Origin: Spirodela intermedia
Lineage: Eukaryota > Streptophyta > Magnoliopsida > Alismatales > Araceae
Length of the DNA stretch: 64,000 nt
Direction of reading: 5' to 3'
NCBI GenBank assembly: GCA_902729315.2
Contig: LR746264.1
Coordinates: 8,215,878-8,279,877 of the forward strand
A program made the position numbers and the translations under genes. Below are positions 34,201 through 45,649 of the stretch, in pieces (position 1 is the stretch's first letter; every line of letters begins with the position of its first letter). The notes under the pieces were generated by a model, which saw nothing but the letters and a program-made list of their open reading frames with translations, was not told the origin of the DNA and did no database searches.

Positions 34201-34998
34201 ACTCCTTGCTCAGAGACAACAAAATCGAGGAACGTAACCTCGAAAGTGAAAAAACTACACTTCTTAGGATGGGCATAAAGCTTCTCCTATCAAAGTGCCT
34301 CAAACACCTATCGTAAGTGCTGGAGGTGGGAGTCTCGAGTACCACAGTAGACCAAGATGTCGTCGAAGTATACTACAACGAACTGGCCAATGAATAGGCA
34401 TAAAACCTCATTCATTAGCCTCTAAAACGTACTAGGCGTGTTGGAGAGGCCAAATGACATGACCCTCCACTCGTACAAGCCCTCCTTGATCTTGAAGGCG
34501 GTCTTCCACTTGTCCCCTAGACGTATCCTGACTTGATGATAACCACTGCATAGATCTATCTTTGAAAAGATAGTGGCTCCTGTCATCATGTCGAATAAGT
34601 CCTGTAATCACAGGATCAAAAAATACTATTTAACCATTATCCTATTGATCTCGTGACTGTCGCAGCACATGCGCCAAGTGCCATCCTTCTTCGGCACTAG
34701 TAATGTAGGCACAGCGTAGGGACTAAGGCTCGGTTGGATGAGTCCCTTGTCCAAAAGCTCATGTACCTGTTGGCTAAGCTCCTCGTACTTAGCCGGCTCC
34801 ATGTGATAGTGCGGCAGGTTTAGGAGTAATGTTCTGAGAACCAAGTCGATAGCATGCTGAATGTGCCTCAATGGAGGTAGCTCTTTGGGAAGCTCCTCTG
34901 AGAGTACGTCGGCTTACTCCGATAATATACCCTCGACTTCTGGAGAAGGCAGGGTAAGGGTCGTGTCGGCTCGTGTATCCAAAGCGAAAGCGAAGCAC
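34200..34998 (-). pseudogene. Element 3 reverse transcriptase
   Basis: 34871-34626 has LLDKGLIQPSLSPYAVPTLL, VPKKDGTWRMCCDSHEIN. Downstream are [24 protein letters not shown] and the catalytic box YFDD (34359-34370), kept intact. Stops occur between the pieces. This is the best-kept RT in the window. Confidence 0.9.
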
Positions 34999-35384
34999 AT
35001 CGGGGATCCATCTAAGTCTGACATGATCTCATGCTGAAAGGCAGGTCCTTTCATCACAATTAACCTAATACGTGACTTAGGGTCACGCTTTAGCACGGGC
35101 TTGTTGGTATGTGGATACCAAACAAGTCAGCGATCTCGATATATGAAAGAGCAAGTGTTTGCTCTTCCCATGAGTTGGACGTCATAGTCAAACAACCAGG
35201 GCCGTCCAAGTATGATGCCGCCGATTTTCATCAGAAGGACATCACACAAGATGTGCTTATCATAGGTGCTCACCCTAAGTGGCACTTGACATTGTCGATG
35301 AATGGGTAGTGCAGTGGCATCTATCCATGATACGTCGTAAGGGGCTGGATGGCTAATAGTACTCAGCCTTTCCCTCTACAAGAC

Positions 35385-35642
35385 CTAGTCTGACACAGCA
35401 TTGACGCAATTGCCGCTATCCACAATCACCTTGCACGCGTGTCCGTTGATCTTCACATAGGTATAGAAGATCGACGTGCGAAGGGAGTCGTCTGTCATAG
35501 GCGAAGATGTGGGCATAGTCGTCCTCGGTGCCAAGGTGATCTCTCTAGCTGCCGTGGTGTCAAGTTGTGGTGCAGGAACCGCGTCTCGAGATGGACGCTG
35601 GACAACGATACTGACCAGTCCCCTTGATGAAGTGCTCGTCAA
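35385..35642 (-). pseudogene. Element 3 protease
   Basis: Contains TYVKINGHACKVIVDSGN, with the aspartic protease active site DSG, followed by CVNAVSD. Located between the gag zinc knuckle and RT, as expected. Confidence 0.8.
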
Positions 35643-35693
35643 TGAGGCAGCGAGAAAGGCAGCCTCGGCTGCTAGTACGGTGGCTGGCCGGAT

Positions 35694-37660
35694 CTAGATG
35701 TAGCCAATCAAATCAGGAGTGTCATCACACTCATCAACCAAACCCTCATCAGTAATGTAAACATCATCACCTACAGGGACATCATCCTCGTGTGAACTGC
35801 TACCTAATTCTTCGATCTCTATGAGGATATTCGAAGATGGGCATTGGCTCATCCAGTGCCCCTTACCCTTACACTTGAAACAAGTGATATGAGCTTGGGA
35901 CGCAGCCGTAGCACAGTCGGATGTGTCAGCTGGTGGCGGACGCGGGGGTGGTGCAGACCCTACTGATATCGTTGGTGTAGTCCGTCTATTCCCTACACTA
36001 GTTCGCATTGGTGCTGTTGTCGGTGTCTGTATAGATCGTGTGATCAGAGGTGGGGTGAACTGTGTGTCCTCAGTAGGTGGGGTGAACTGTGTGTCCTCGG
36101 TAGGTCACTCCATATGCTCTACTATGCAGTAGGCCTCGTCTACTTCAGACGGGTTGTCTTTCAGTACCTCATTTTGAAGCCCCAGACTAAGTCTGTGGGT
36201 GAAAATGCCCAAAACCACACGTGAGTCCTCGACAAAGCAACACCTCATGCGGCACTCCTCAAAAGCCTGAATATAGTCTCGGATGGACATCTTGCCTTGT
36301 TAGAGGTCTAACTAACTGAAGAACAGCATTGACTCGTATTGTCAAAGAACATACTTGTTCCTCAAGCGTGATGCCATATCAACCCATGATGTGATGGGCT
36401 GCCCTCGTCGATATGCTGCGTAGCTCTCATTTTCCCAAAAGATCTTGGCTTGTCTGCCAAGTCTCATCTTTGCATACTCCATGTATAAATCATCATCCAT
36501 GCGTTACCACCGAAAATAGGAGTTCATACTAGACTCCCAATCTATGAAGTCCTTAGGCTCACGGGAGCCATCAAAGACTACCACATCAGCGTGCACACTT
36601 TTTAGTATGCGAGCTCTGTGATCCTCACATCGCCTGTCCCGATCATCCAATCGATCGGCCCTATGGTCACCACCAAGGTCATGGTGGGGAGGACTCGGGT
36701 AATGCCCTTGATTGTAGTAATGATCTTGGTGGGCATCTTGGGGTGCTCGGTGAAACTCCGAAGTATGCTGGTAGTCACGGTAGGAATCATTGCGATCTCG
36801 TGGCTGACGCTTTGCTCATCGATCGAGCTCCTCTCGTCGAGAAGGGTCAGCTCTGTAACCCGAAAGGTCTCTCCTGTCATGTCCCTGGTCGCGTCTGTGG
36901 GGTCGATAGTCCTCATAGTGGGGTCGGGGTGGTGGTGGTGGTGGACGTGGGAGATCGTCCCTATGAGCAAGGTAGACTAGCTCGCGGCGATCATAAGTAT
37001 CCTGTGGCCAACGACCACCCAATTGATTGTGGCCATCGTCGTGACGTGGTGCGTCGTGGTGATGAAGATTCCCTCGACGATGATCATGATCGAGGTACTG
37101 GTGATCATATGGATCACTATAGGGGCTCACGGGCCAACAGGGCTCGCAATGCTCTTGATATACCTGTGTAATAGGCGGTGCGGTTGGTGGTGTGACCGGA
37201 TACACGACCGGCGGAAGAGCCGGTGGCGGTGGGCCATGAGCTGCGACTACATAGGTAGCTCGCTCCAGACGCTCAATAGCTTGGGTCATGCTACACATGA
37301 CATCATCTGGAAGGGAGTGTGCTCCATCCCTCGAAGGGTATCAAGGTGAAGGTTGCTATCGGCCACCTCTGCCATGACCCCTAGTACTCTTCGGTGGATA
37401 GTAGGGTGTGGATTCCTTCCCAGCTTGGCGGCTCATAGCCGCGAGCAGCTAGGGCCGCCTTGATGCCTCTCCGGTTGACATAGGGCTCAGAGTCTCCCAG
37501 GGTCGGGAGGGGTCTAGTACTAAATCTGTTAGTCTCGATGGAGATGGTGGACTCATGTCCACTCTAGATACTTGGGGAGTAGCGGGATCTGAGGCCTCAC
37601 GCAAGTGCCGTGACGATGGTGAACCTCCTCTAGTTCTAGCTGAGTGTGTCTCTATCATGG
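35694..37660 (-). pseudogene. Element 3 gag with zinc knuckle
   Basis: The N-terminal part (about 37660-36600) is proline-, arginine-, histidine- and aspartate-rich. The capsid core follows (about 36600-36105: FDGSREPKDFIDWE, then MSIRDYIQAFEECRMRC). A CCHC zinc knuckle, CFKCKGKGHWMSQC, is at 35841-35882. Several stops and shifts are present. A 27-bp tandem duplication (36049-36102), nine codons, sits between capsid and knuckle. Confidence 0.85.
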
Positions 37661-37774
37661 CTGGGTCCTATGGTTGCCTAGATGTCAATGCAATCCTATA
37701 TGAATGGTCTACTAGTGATATGGAAGCTTGGTGAGCGTCCTCAGGGGACTGAGGTTAGGTGGTAACCCAACCTA

Positions 37775-37786
37775 GCTCTGATACTA
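37775..37786 (-). other. Element 3 primer-binding site
   Basis: Three bases inside the 5' LTR, the minus strand reads TAGTATCAGAGC. This matches the initiator tRNA-Met primer site TGGTATCAGAGC at 11 of 12 positions. Confidence 0.85.
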
Positions 37787-37789
37787 ATT

Positions 37790-39775
37790 TGATGCAGGAC
37801 GGGACAAGAACCCTTGTACCTTACCAATGAAACTCAAAACCCGGGATGAGGTAGTCAGAATGATCCGATAAGAATGTAGGGACCCTAGACTTTAGGTCTG
37901 ACCACCTAACCTAAGTACAGGTAGGTGTACCAATATGCACTATCAACCTAGGATAACTCGGGGAAACACTCGACGATGGTAAGTGTGAGACCCTCTCGGT
38001 CCACGTTCAGACAGATGGCAGAACGGTCGTCGTGAAGTAGCCTAGGGCTGCAGCTCACCAACAGTGATGAGTCTGACGCAGCGTCAGAAGTCACGATCCT
38101 ATAACCCATCCTATCCTGTCTATGTTCTCCAAATGGCGGTGAAAATGAGCTGAGAAAACCCTTCGAAAGATAATTAAACTTAAGTAAGAAAGGGTACGGA
38201 GCTAACCTTTGGGGTCTACGTAGCCCGGCGGGTCGTGACGGAGCGGAGACTCGACATAAGCAGAGATGTCTGGTAAAGAACGATGCTTAGCGTCGATAGT
38301 TGGTCCTGGTCGAGAGTCACAGTAGTCGTTGTCGTTAGGCATGGTGTGGTCGGTACAAACGTGGGCCCACTGGTGGGCCGAAGGGCACGCTAGCAGGCGC
38401 ACGTGGCAAGCCGCGTGGCGTGCCTCAGGGCACGTGGGTGGCAGCACCAGGTGGGCACACGGGCCGCAAGAGCTGGCATGCGGGGCGCGCGTGGCGGCGG
38501 CACTTTGGTGGGAATGTAGAGCGTCGGCGGTTGGGCGGAAGCCCAACCGTCGCCGGAAGGATCAGCCTTCTTTGGCAGCGCTAGGAAGCAGAGCAGAGGA
38601 AGGAGATGATCTCGGCCGATGATACTGGGGAGGGTTGAGCCCTCCTGGTCTAGGCAGCGCCGGAAACGGTGCGATGGTGGCGGATCATCGGGAAACTCCG
38701 ACAAGGGCCTGTGCAGAGCTTGGACTGGATCTGGCTCATCGGCATGGCTGTAGGGTCTCCCCTGACATCGGCGGCAGGTAGGCGTTCATTGGTAAACGGC
38801 CAGCGACTGGGCAGAGCGGTGGATGGCAGCTCCGGCGAGTTTATGGAGGAGTTCCGAAGGAAGAGGGGGCAGTCGAACTAGGAGTCAAGAGACTCCGGCA
38901 GAGTGCTCGGAGACAGCTCATAGGGAGGCGAAGCAAGCCCCTTTCGTCACGACAACGTGACGGGGTTCCAGCAGAGGTGGCGGCAGTTGCAGCGGCAACC
39001 GCGACTGTTTCGTTTGGTGACGGCGGCAATCTCATGGGCGGCAATGAAGATGTTTGGCGGGTGGGACTTCTCAAGCAGCAACGTCACGATGAACGAAGTC
39101 CTCAAAGGGTATCGATGGCCTTCCTCTCCCTCCTTCCCTCCCTATCCTAGGTCACAAAGAAGGTAACTCACAAATGATAATCTCTCAAAAAATTTGGCAT
39201 TTCCTGTTGAGGGGGGGTCCTACCTCTCCTTATATAGGGTCCACAAGTGGGCTAAGGGGAGGTGGGCCCACTTGAGGCCCTCAAGCCCATAAGCCACAAA
39301 TGCTACAAAAGGGACTTATTGGGCCTCTAAAAGAGAGACCCAATAAGCTCCCCTAAAAGGAGAAAGAGGAGGGCCCTCGTACAGTGCTTAAGTGGGCCTC
39401 AAATGAAGACCCAAATAAGTCCCAAAAGAGGCCCAAAAGGAAAGAAACATAGGTCCCCCCCCTTAGGGTTTTAATTGGGCCTCAAAAGAGAGACCCAATA
39501 AAACCCTAAAGAAAGGGAGACACAAACAACAACACACACATAGAGAATTGGGCCCGCTAACACACAAACGCAAGGCCCAACAAGTCAACGTGAAAATATA
39601 AAGAAAGATAAGGGTGACCTCAAGCTCGTCGTCGTCACGGAGGTGGAATGTCGTTGTTCCGAAGGGCTAGGCCGTGTATCGAAAGCCAGGCTCCTTCGTC
39701 TTCGTGTCTCGATCGAGCTAAACTTAGACTACTAGTGTCTCTTGAGCTGATGGAGATGGGTCCTACTCGCCATCA
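37790..39775 (-). mobile_element. Element 3 5' LTR
   Basis: Paired with 30079-32032 over its length. Differences are mostly single-base changes and a few short indels (an extra stretch near 38460-38490). It should carry the element's promoter, acting on the minus strand. A run near 39225 (complement CTATATAAGGAGAGG) is the likely TATA box. The same run is in the other LTR near 31485. Confidence 0.93.
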
Positions 39776-39780
39776 TTACC

Positions 39781-40371
39781 CACATCGTCATTGTCCAAGG
39801 AGAGCCTTTGAGGCCATAAACACTACACGACAATCCTCCAAACACTCAAGATTTCAGTGTATTTTTGATGCATTTTCCTACTTTCAATTAAATTTCACTT
39901 TATTTAGTGATAATTTGTGTGATTTAAATTTACCAAACTATTTTTCATTAAATTATAATTCTTTTGACTTTTACAAATCTTAATTTGATCAATTAAGTCA
40001 TTTTTAATCGCTTACATAAGAATTGTTGGATGAAATTTTATTTCCGATTGATTCACATTCATCAAGCACTGACATCATCCTAATGTCCGCACCCTTATTT
40101 TCTTTTTTCGTGAATTTTAAATATATTTCATTTGTATTTCTTATCTAAAATTTATAACAAATCGTATTCTTTGAGAAAAAATTTGAAAAATTACTCAATA
40201 TTATATTACATCCTTGTGATCGACTTAGAAATTTTTAATATTTTTGAAACTGTTATTAAATTATATTAATATATTTATTTAAAAATACTTCTAAATATCT
40301 GAAAATTAATATTTTTTAATTTATAAACTTTAAATTTGCACGATTTACTATACAACGACTAAGTCACATCA
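39781..40371 (+). mobile_element. Element 2 3' LTR, right part
   Basis: Continues the LTR interrupted at 30078, after the second TTACC (39776-39780). Its complement aligns with about 8571-9180. It ends GACTAAGTCACATCA and is followed directly by copia sequence. Confidence 0.88.
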
Positions 40372-40453
40372 GTAGGCCAATAAAATTAACAACTCTCCAT
40401 AGAAGTAAGTATTTTATTTTATTTTTTGATGATTTCTTCAAATTAATGTAGGT

Positions 40454-40960
40454 GAAGATGTTGAAGCTGAAGTCAGATGCACTTGAAGCATTCAAAGAAT
40501 TTAAGGTAATAGCTGAGGCTGAAAAATTGTTGAAAATTGGTTGTCTGAGGACTGATAGGGGGGAATGCAATTCTACTGAATTTTGAGTTTTCTGTGAAGG
40601 AAATAGTATTAGGAGGCAGCTGACCACTCCCTATTCTCCTTAGTAAAATGGAGTTGTTGAAAGGAGAAATGGTACAATTGTGGAGATGGTGAGAGCCATT
40701 TTAAAGCACAAGTCAATGCCTCTATCGAGCTAGTAAACACAGCAGTATACCTACTCAATCGAGCTCCCACTAGGTGCTTGGAGGGGATGACTCCCTATGA
40801 AGCGTGGATAGGAAGAAAACCTCACATATCACATCTTAAAGTCTTCGGATGTGTGGTTTATGTGAAGACACTTGGTGGAGGGCTTAAGAAGTTAGAAGAT
40901 CAGAGTAAGCCTATGGTCTTTATTTGGTATGAGAGAGGCTCAAAAGGATATCAGGCTTAG
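40454..40960 (+). pseudogene. Copia integrase, C-terminal half
   Basis: Reads LKSDALEAFKEFKV, then LRTDRG-EC (catalytic Asp region), RRQLTTPYSPQ and NGVVERRNGTIVEM (catalytic Glu), then MTPYEAWIGRKPHISHLKVFGC. Stops at about 40585, 40644 and 40733 break it. The N-terminal HHCC region is missing. Confidence 0.85.
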
Positions 40961-41249
40961 AATCCAGCAGATGGAAAGATAGAGCTTTCTAGAGATGCAA
41001 CTTTTGATGAAGACAAAAGTTGGAATTAGGACAAGTCTGATATTGAAGTGCGGACATACATGAAGCAAATTGATTTCTTCTTTAATCCTAGTGTTGACTC
41101 AGTCAACTTGGAGAAAGAGCCTGTCTCATCTTTCTCCAACGCACAGGCAGAACCTGTCTTGTCTGAACCTATCAGTGAATCATCTGACTCAATTGATTCT
41201 CAGCCGAGGAGATTCAAAAATATCAGTGATTTCTATGCCGAGACACAAC

Positions 41250-42110
41250 AAGTAGATCAAGATGATGAAGAATTTTACAACTTTGTTGATGAAGAACCAG
41301 CTACTGTCACTGAAGCTTTCTGTGATCACGTGGAGAAGTGCTATGGAGGAAGAGTTAAGTGCTATAGAGAAGAACAGTACATGGGAATTAGTGTCACCTC
41401 CGGATAATGGCAAGCCTATTGGGCTTAAGTGGGTGTTTAAGCTCAAAAGGGATCAAGATCTGAAAATTCAGAAGTATAAAGCCCGGTTAGTAGTAAAATG
41501 ATATGCTCAAAGACAGGGGATTGACTACATTGAAGTCTTTGCCCCAGTGGCACGCATTGAAACCATCAGGATTCTTGTAGTAATTTCTGCACAATTCAAG
41601 TGGAAGCTCTATCACTTGGATGTGAAATCAGCCTTCTTAAATGGTGAACTTAAAGAAAATATATTTGTACATCAACCAAAGGGATTTGTGAAGCCCGGCA
41701 AGGAGTTTATGTTGATAGACTCGAAAAGGCACTTTCTGGGCTGAGACAAGCTCCTAGAGCGTGGTATGCAAAGTTGGATTTGTGTCTCACGGGATTGGGA
41801 TTCAAGAGGAGCAAGTATGAGCTTGCGGTCTATATCAAGAACACAGAATCTCAGCACATTCTAGTGGGCATTTATGTTGACGATTTGCTAGTGACTGGAA
41901 GACCTTGTGAGAAGATTGACATTCTCAAACAGAAGATAATGAAAACGTTCAAAATGTCAAATCTTGGCCTTCTCAGCTCTTACTCAAGATTTCAGGTAAA
42001 ACAGAGTGAAGACTGTATTAGATTGTCACAGGGAGCATTTGCCTTGAAGATTCTCAAGGAATTCAACATGCTTGATTGTAATCCCTCCACGACCCCACTC
42101 TCGAGGTGGG
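41250..42110 (+). pseudogene. Copia reverse transcriptase
   Basis: Pieces in order: AIEKNSTWELVSPPDNGKPI, LKWVFKLKRD, KARLVVK, then ARIETIRILVVISAQ, YHLDVKSAFLNGELKENI, and IYVDDLLVTG with the catalytic YVDD intact. A frameshift near 41715 and stops near 41407 and 41501 inactivate it. Upstream, 41048-41407 is the acidic, Ser-rich linker between integrase and RT. Confidence 0.9.
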
Positions 42111-42840
42111 AATCAAGTTTGATTTGAACACTGAGAGCAGCTTAGTGGATCCCACTTATTTTCGGAAATTAATGGGGTCTTTAAGATATCTCACACACTC
42201 AAGGCCGAATATTTTATTCAGTGTGGGATTCTTGAGTCGATTCAAGGAGAATCTGAATACTGAGCACCTAAAATATGCTAAAAGATTACTAAGGTATCTT
42301 AGAGGCACAATTGATTTCGGTTTGACTTATAAGAAAGGGATTTTTTTTTGTCTTGAAGGGTATAGTGACAGCGATTATGCCGGAGACCTTATGGACGGAA
42401 AGAGCACTTCTAGTGTTCTCTTCTTTTTGGGTGGCAATGTTGTGACACGGTCATCACAGAAGCAACGTATAGTTGCATTATCATCGTGTGAGGCAGAGTA
42501 TGTGACCCTTACACAAGCTGCGTGCCAGAGAGTCTGGCTGAGTGATATGATCAATGAGCTGATTGGAGATGAACTCAAGCCAGTTAAAATTTGTGTTGAA
42601 AACAAATCGGCTATAGAGTTAGCCAAGAATCTAGCGTTTCACAGCCGGTCAAAGCACATCAAGGTGCGTTATCACTATATCAGAACCTGTATAGAGGAAG
42701 GACAAGTGACGCTAGAATATACATCGACGACTCATCAGTGAGCGGATATTTTGACAAAGTCTCTGGGAAGAGTGAAGTTTTCCGAGTTCAGAAACATTAT
42801 TGGAGTTGTCGACATCAACAATCTGTTGCAAGATTGAGGG
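42106..42840 (+). pseudogene. Copia RNase H
   Basis: A long frame (42106-42741) has YFRKLMGSLRYLTHSRPNI, LRYLRGTIDFGLTY, YSDSDYAGD, SSCEAEYVTL and HIKVRYHYIR, the full copia RNase H signature. After one TGA it continues to ILTKSLGRVKFSEFRN before the polypurine tract. It is the best-kept part of the element. Confidence 0.92.
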
Positions 42841-42846
42841 GGAGAA

Positions 42847-43109
42847 TGTTGGATCAATCTTACTGCGATTTCCCCTGATTCACTTTTTGACTCTGTTCGC
42901 GTTTTAAACTTGGCCGTCCATCTTGCATGTTATAACGGCTGAGATGAAAGCCAGCGTGGCGATGGTGATGAGACGAATTGGAGCCTTCCGTTTGGTAAAG
43001 TTTCGATTGGGCGAGTATAAAAAGGAACTCACTAATCTGCAGGCGTTGTGCAGATTTTTACTCGATTTCAATTCCATTGTGTGCAATCTTTCCTCCCCGT
43101 TTCTTTTCA
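42847..43109 (+). mobile_element. Copia 3' LTR (about 263 bp)
   Basis: Starts TGTTGGATCAATC just after the polypurine tract. It has a TATA box TATAAAAA at 43016-43023 and ends TTCTTTTCA at 43109, where P450 sequence begins. Since the 5' LTR is missing, the LTR end is set by this sequence switch and is approximate by a few bases. Confidence 0.75.
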
Positions 43110-43688
43110 GGAGCTGCGCATGCCGAAGGCCTGGCGGCAGGTGATGTTGCTGAAGAGACAGAGAACCATCTCGCTGATGTTGATCAGTTAACCTGCGCTG
43201 GCGGTTTCCGCGATTCCTTTGACGAGAACGCGCACCTCCTCTCTGATGGGGCGCAAGGACCGAACTCGCTTGACAGTGAACAGCTCCAGCGTGCTGATCT
43301 TGGGGAACTGGCGCCACCCCTCGCCGTATGGGCCAAAAGCCACGCCTTGGCCCCCGTAGGAGAAACGGGTGACGACCGCGCGTTTGGGCGGGGTGCAGAA
43401 GTTCCTGTCGGGTGTTTTTAGGATCCCCTTAGCCATCTCGGCGCTGGAGACAACTAGGGTAGGAGGGCGACCGAGCTTAAGGTACATGAGAGGACCGTGC
43501 TTCTTGGCAAGCGAATGGAGGGAGCGGTGGGGGAGCTTGCCGAACTGATGGATGTTGCCGATTAGAGGGAGACTGGGTGGCGCGGGAGGCAGGTTATGCT
43601 TCCGGCTCCGTTGGACACAGCAGATGAGACGGAGAGGTACTGCAAGTAGGCAGAAGAGCGCAGCATGGAGGATCATACTTGCAGCCAT
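43110..43688 (-). pseudogene. P450 pseudogene C (5' part of exon 1, cut by copia)
   Basis: A minus-strand frame starts MAASMILHAALFCLLAVPL (anchor) and has the hinge NLPPAPPSLPLIGNIHQFG, then HGPLMYLKLGRPPTLVVSS, YGGQGVAFGPYGEGWRQ and IREEVRVLVKGIAETASAG. At about 43188 a small indel shifts the frame. The P450 match then goes on in another frame (INISEMVLCLFSNITCRQAF) to 43110, where the copia LTR starts. About 195 of roughly 510 residues remain, without I-helix, ExxR or heme loop. It is clearly more diverged from genes A and B than they are from each other. Confidence 0.9.
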
Positions 43689-44159
43689 TCTCTACAAAAT
43701 CTTGCCCAAACGTGAAGAAGGCAGGTTTTCTCTTTTAAACGGACCATCTATGGATACACTCAATTCTAGTTAATAGACTGTTAGAGGACCATTTCAGAGT
43801 GTATCATTGCGTCCCGACGGCGTCGAACGGACAGCACTTGTCCGGATTTAATCTGAACCCTCCAAGCATCAATCAAGCCGCTGAGGGTAGCTTTATTTGC
43901 ACTGACAGTTCTACCACGCCATTGTTCGGCACATGAAATTCACATGGTGGAACCAGTAGAATCATACATATTTCTGTCGGAATCCAGTTAGATGTCGTCA
44001 TTTCTGTTTTCTCAGACTCCTGACGACGCGATTTTGTCCGTGCCGAAGATGCATCCTTCCGGCCGACGATGCTACGGAGGCAGAGCATGCATCCCAAATG
44101 CCTTAACTCCGGCGTTTGTCTGGACGCGAATCGGGGAGACTGGGGCTACGGCTTGGGAG

Positions 44160-44510
44160 AAGCAAGAGATAATGGTCTTGATGGCTTCCACGAGAGAGCG
44201 GCCACAGCCTTTCACTTCTAGCGGAAAGAAAGATTCGCCCCACGGCTCCGCCGACTGGTTGATGTGAATTGTTTGGCGCAGTCCAATGCAATTTCCCACA
44301 TCCCCAAAACTGGGCGACCTGTGTGGCTGTATTCCCTGTCGCGTTTAACGATTTTGACGGTGGCAAACCACTCGAGAGAGGTGACGGGCCCAGGGAAACA
44401 AGGACCCGTGTCGTCACCCGATCATATGACTTGTTGACGTGGCGCCTAAACAACGTCAAACACCGACTATGACGTGGCACGGCCAAAACATTCCATCAAG
44501 AGCGTGATAT
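44160..44510. repeat. Diverged direct repeat, copy 1
   Basis: Aligns with 45650-46010. The best part reads gatggcttccacgagagagc here and gatgacttccacgatacagc there. Downstream matches include 'cagtccaatgcaat' / 'tgtccaatccaat' and 'acattccatcaag' / 'atatcccatcaag'. It holds a TTGACGTGGCG site (44434), a bZIP-type core. Function unknown. Confidence 0.65.
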
Positions 44511-45649
44511 TTTCGAGAGGTGAAATGTGAAAAAGCCGTATTACTAAGACGGAAGCATTATCTTAAGAGTTTTTTATCTCGCATTAAGTTAAATGGCTTC
44601 CGAATTATCTTACACTTGGGTTTCGACTTGGAAGAACCAGGAGGTGGTGCAGATGATGATGCGGGAAAAAATGATGATAGACTAATTTAACTTATATTAA
44701 GTAAATATGCATGACTCTCACAGCAGACTTAAGAAATCTAGAGGAATTAATTAAGTTAGATCCGAGTGATCCCACAAGAATTGAAAAGGATTGAATCGAA
44801 TGGGCTCTCTCTTACTCTATCCACCAACTATGTATTTAGGGAACCTATCTAAGGCCACTCCACGAAAATTTTGCAAAAAAATATACTAGAAGAACAAATA
44901 GCTCATAAATGGAAACATAGAGAGTTTCGAAATAACCCTGATGCTGAAGTAGACGACGATTCGATGATAATTTGAGGACAGAAGCTGAATGTTGCTTGGC
45001 AGATAGTTGAATATCTTCCTCGATGAGTAATAGTTATGACTCCGTCGAGCGATTCACGTTCAACGAACCGGGACTTAAGCTTAACTGATGACAACAATAA
45101 GGGAAGGAAAACGTGACTGAGTCGTGCAGGGTGGACGGAACCGAGAGACAACAAGATGGGTGAAACGGACGGAGGTGGAGTTCGGGGCTGAAGGTGGTGA
45201 ATACGTGAAGTTGGCATGGTTGGTGGAGACAACGGTGTATGTGTTAAGATGTAGTGATAATGGTGCAGATGTCTTATGGTGCTGATGGAAGATAGAAGTG
45301 GTGGCAGCGAATTGTGATGGTGAGGAGGAAAGAAATGGTGAGGCGGCGGCGAAGATAGGGCGGAAGGAGACAGATGATAGTCTCACGACCTTTCTCTAAT
45401 GGGATGATTTGCAGGACCTTCACGGCCCCTTCACGGAGCAGTGATGCGCAGCTTTCACAGCCTCTCCATCATGGCGTAACAAACAGGAAAACCCTTCTCG
45501 AAAATTATTCTCTGCTTACGTACTAAGATTAGGAGAATATTTGTTGAGTTCTCAAACAACACAAAAGACGGAATTAATAATAGAGAAAATTGCTCCTAAC
45601 TCTGCTCCGACCGGTGCGCTGTTGACGCGGTCACAAGTTCTATGTCCTG

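Larger units (their letters stand above)
30079..39775 (-). mobile_element. Chromodomain Ty3/gypsy element 3, complete boundaries
   Basis: Two long direct LTRs (30079-32032, 1954 bp, and 37790-39775, 1986 bp), both starting TGATG and ending CATCA on the plus strand. They are flanked by the 5-bp target duplication TTACC (30074-30078 and 39776-39780). Coding is on the minus strand: gag, zinc knuckle, protease, RT, RNase H, integrase, chromodomain. The primer site fits initiator tRNA-Met with one mismatch. Long LTRs plus a chromodomain suggest the Tekay/Del branch of chromoviruses, which is an inference. The LTRs differ at a small percentage of sites, so it is the youngest element here, but in-frame stops in pol suggest it is not autonomous. 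Confidence 0.95.
23151..40371 (+). mobile_element. Athila-like Ty3/gypsy element 2, 5'-truncated, with nested element 3
   Basis: Plus-strand gag-pol remnants (about 23200-27480) in the order gag, PR, RT, RH, INT, then a long non-coding tail, a polypurine tract AAGTTGGGAGGTG (28991-29003), and a 3' LTR (29004-30078 continued at 39781-40371, about 1.67 kb). The LTR is split by element 3. It starts TGATAAGTC and ends CACATCA. The 5' LTR and leader are missing: coding relics begin about 300 bp after the gene A stop. Extreme AT content and dozens of TAG/TAA stops show long inactivity. Because it ends directly on copia sequence at 40371, it probably inserted into the copia element, but the missing 5' end hides the target duplication. 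Confidence 0.85.
40372..43109 (+). mobile_element. Ty1/copia element, 5'-truncated
   Basis: Plus-strand integrase, reverse transcriptase and RNase H relics are followed by the polypurine tract GAGGGGGAGAA (42836-42846) and a 3' LTR. The 5' LTR, gag and protease are absent. The left side stops at the element 2 LTR end (40371), and the right side abuts P450 pseudogene C at 43110. Integrase before RT is diagnostic for copia. The region just after 40371 looks intron-like (GTAAGTATTTT near 40404, AATGTAG near 40453). Confidence 0.88.

Noticed and set aside
36602-37349. Long plus-strand frames opposite element 3 gag
   Set aside because: Antisense shadows of the repetitive His/Asp/Arg/Pro-rich gag region on the minus strand.
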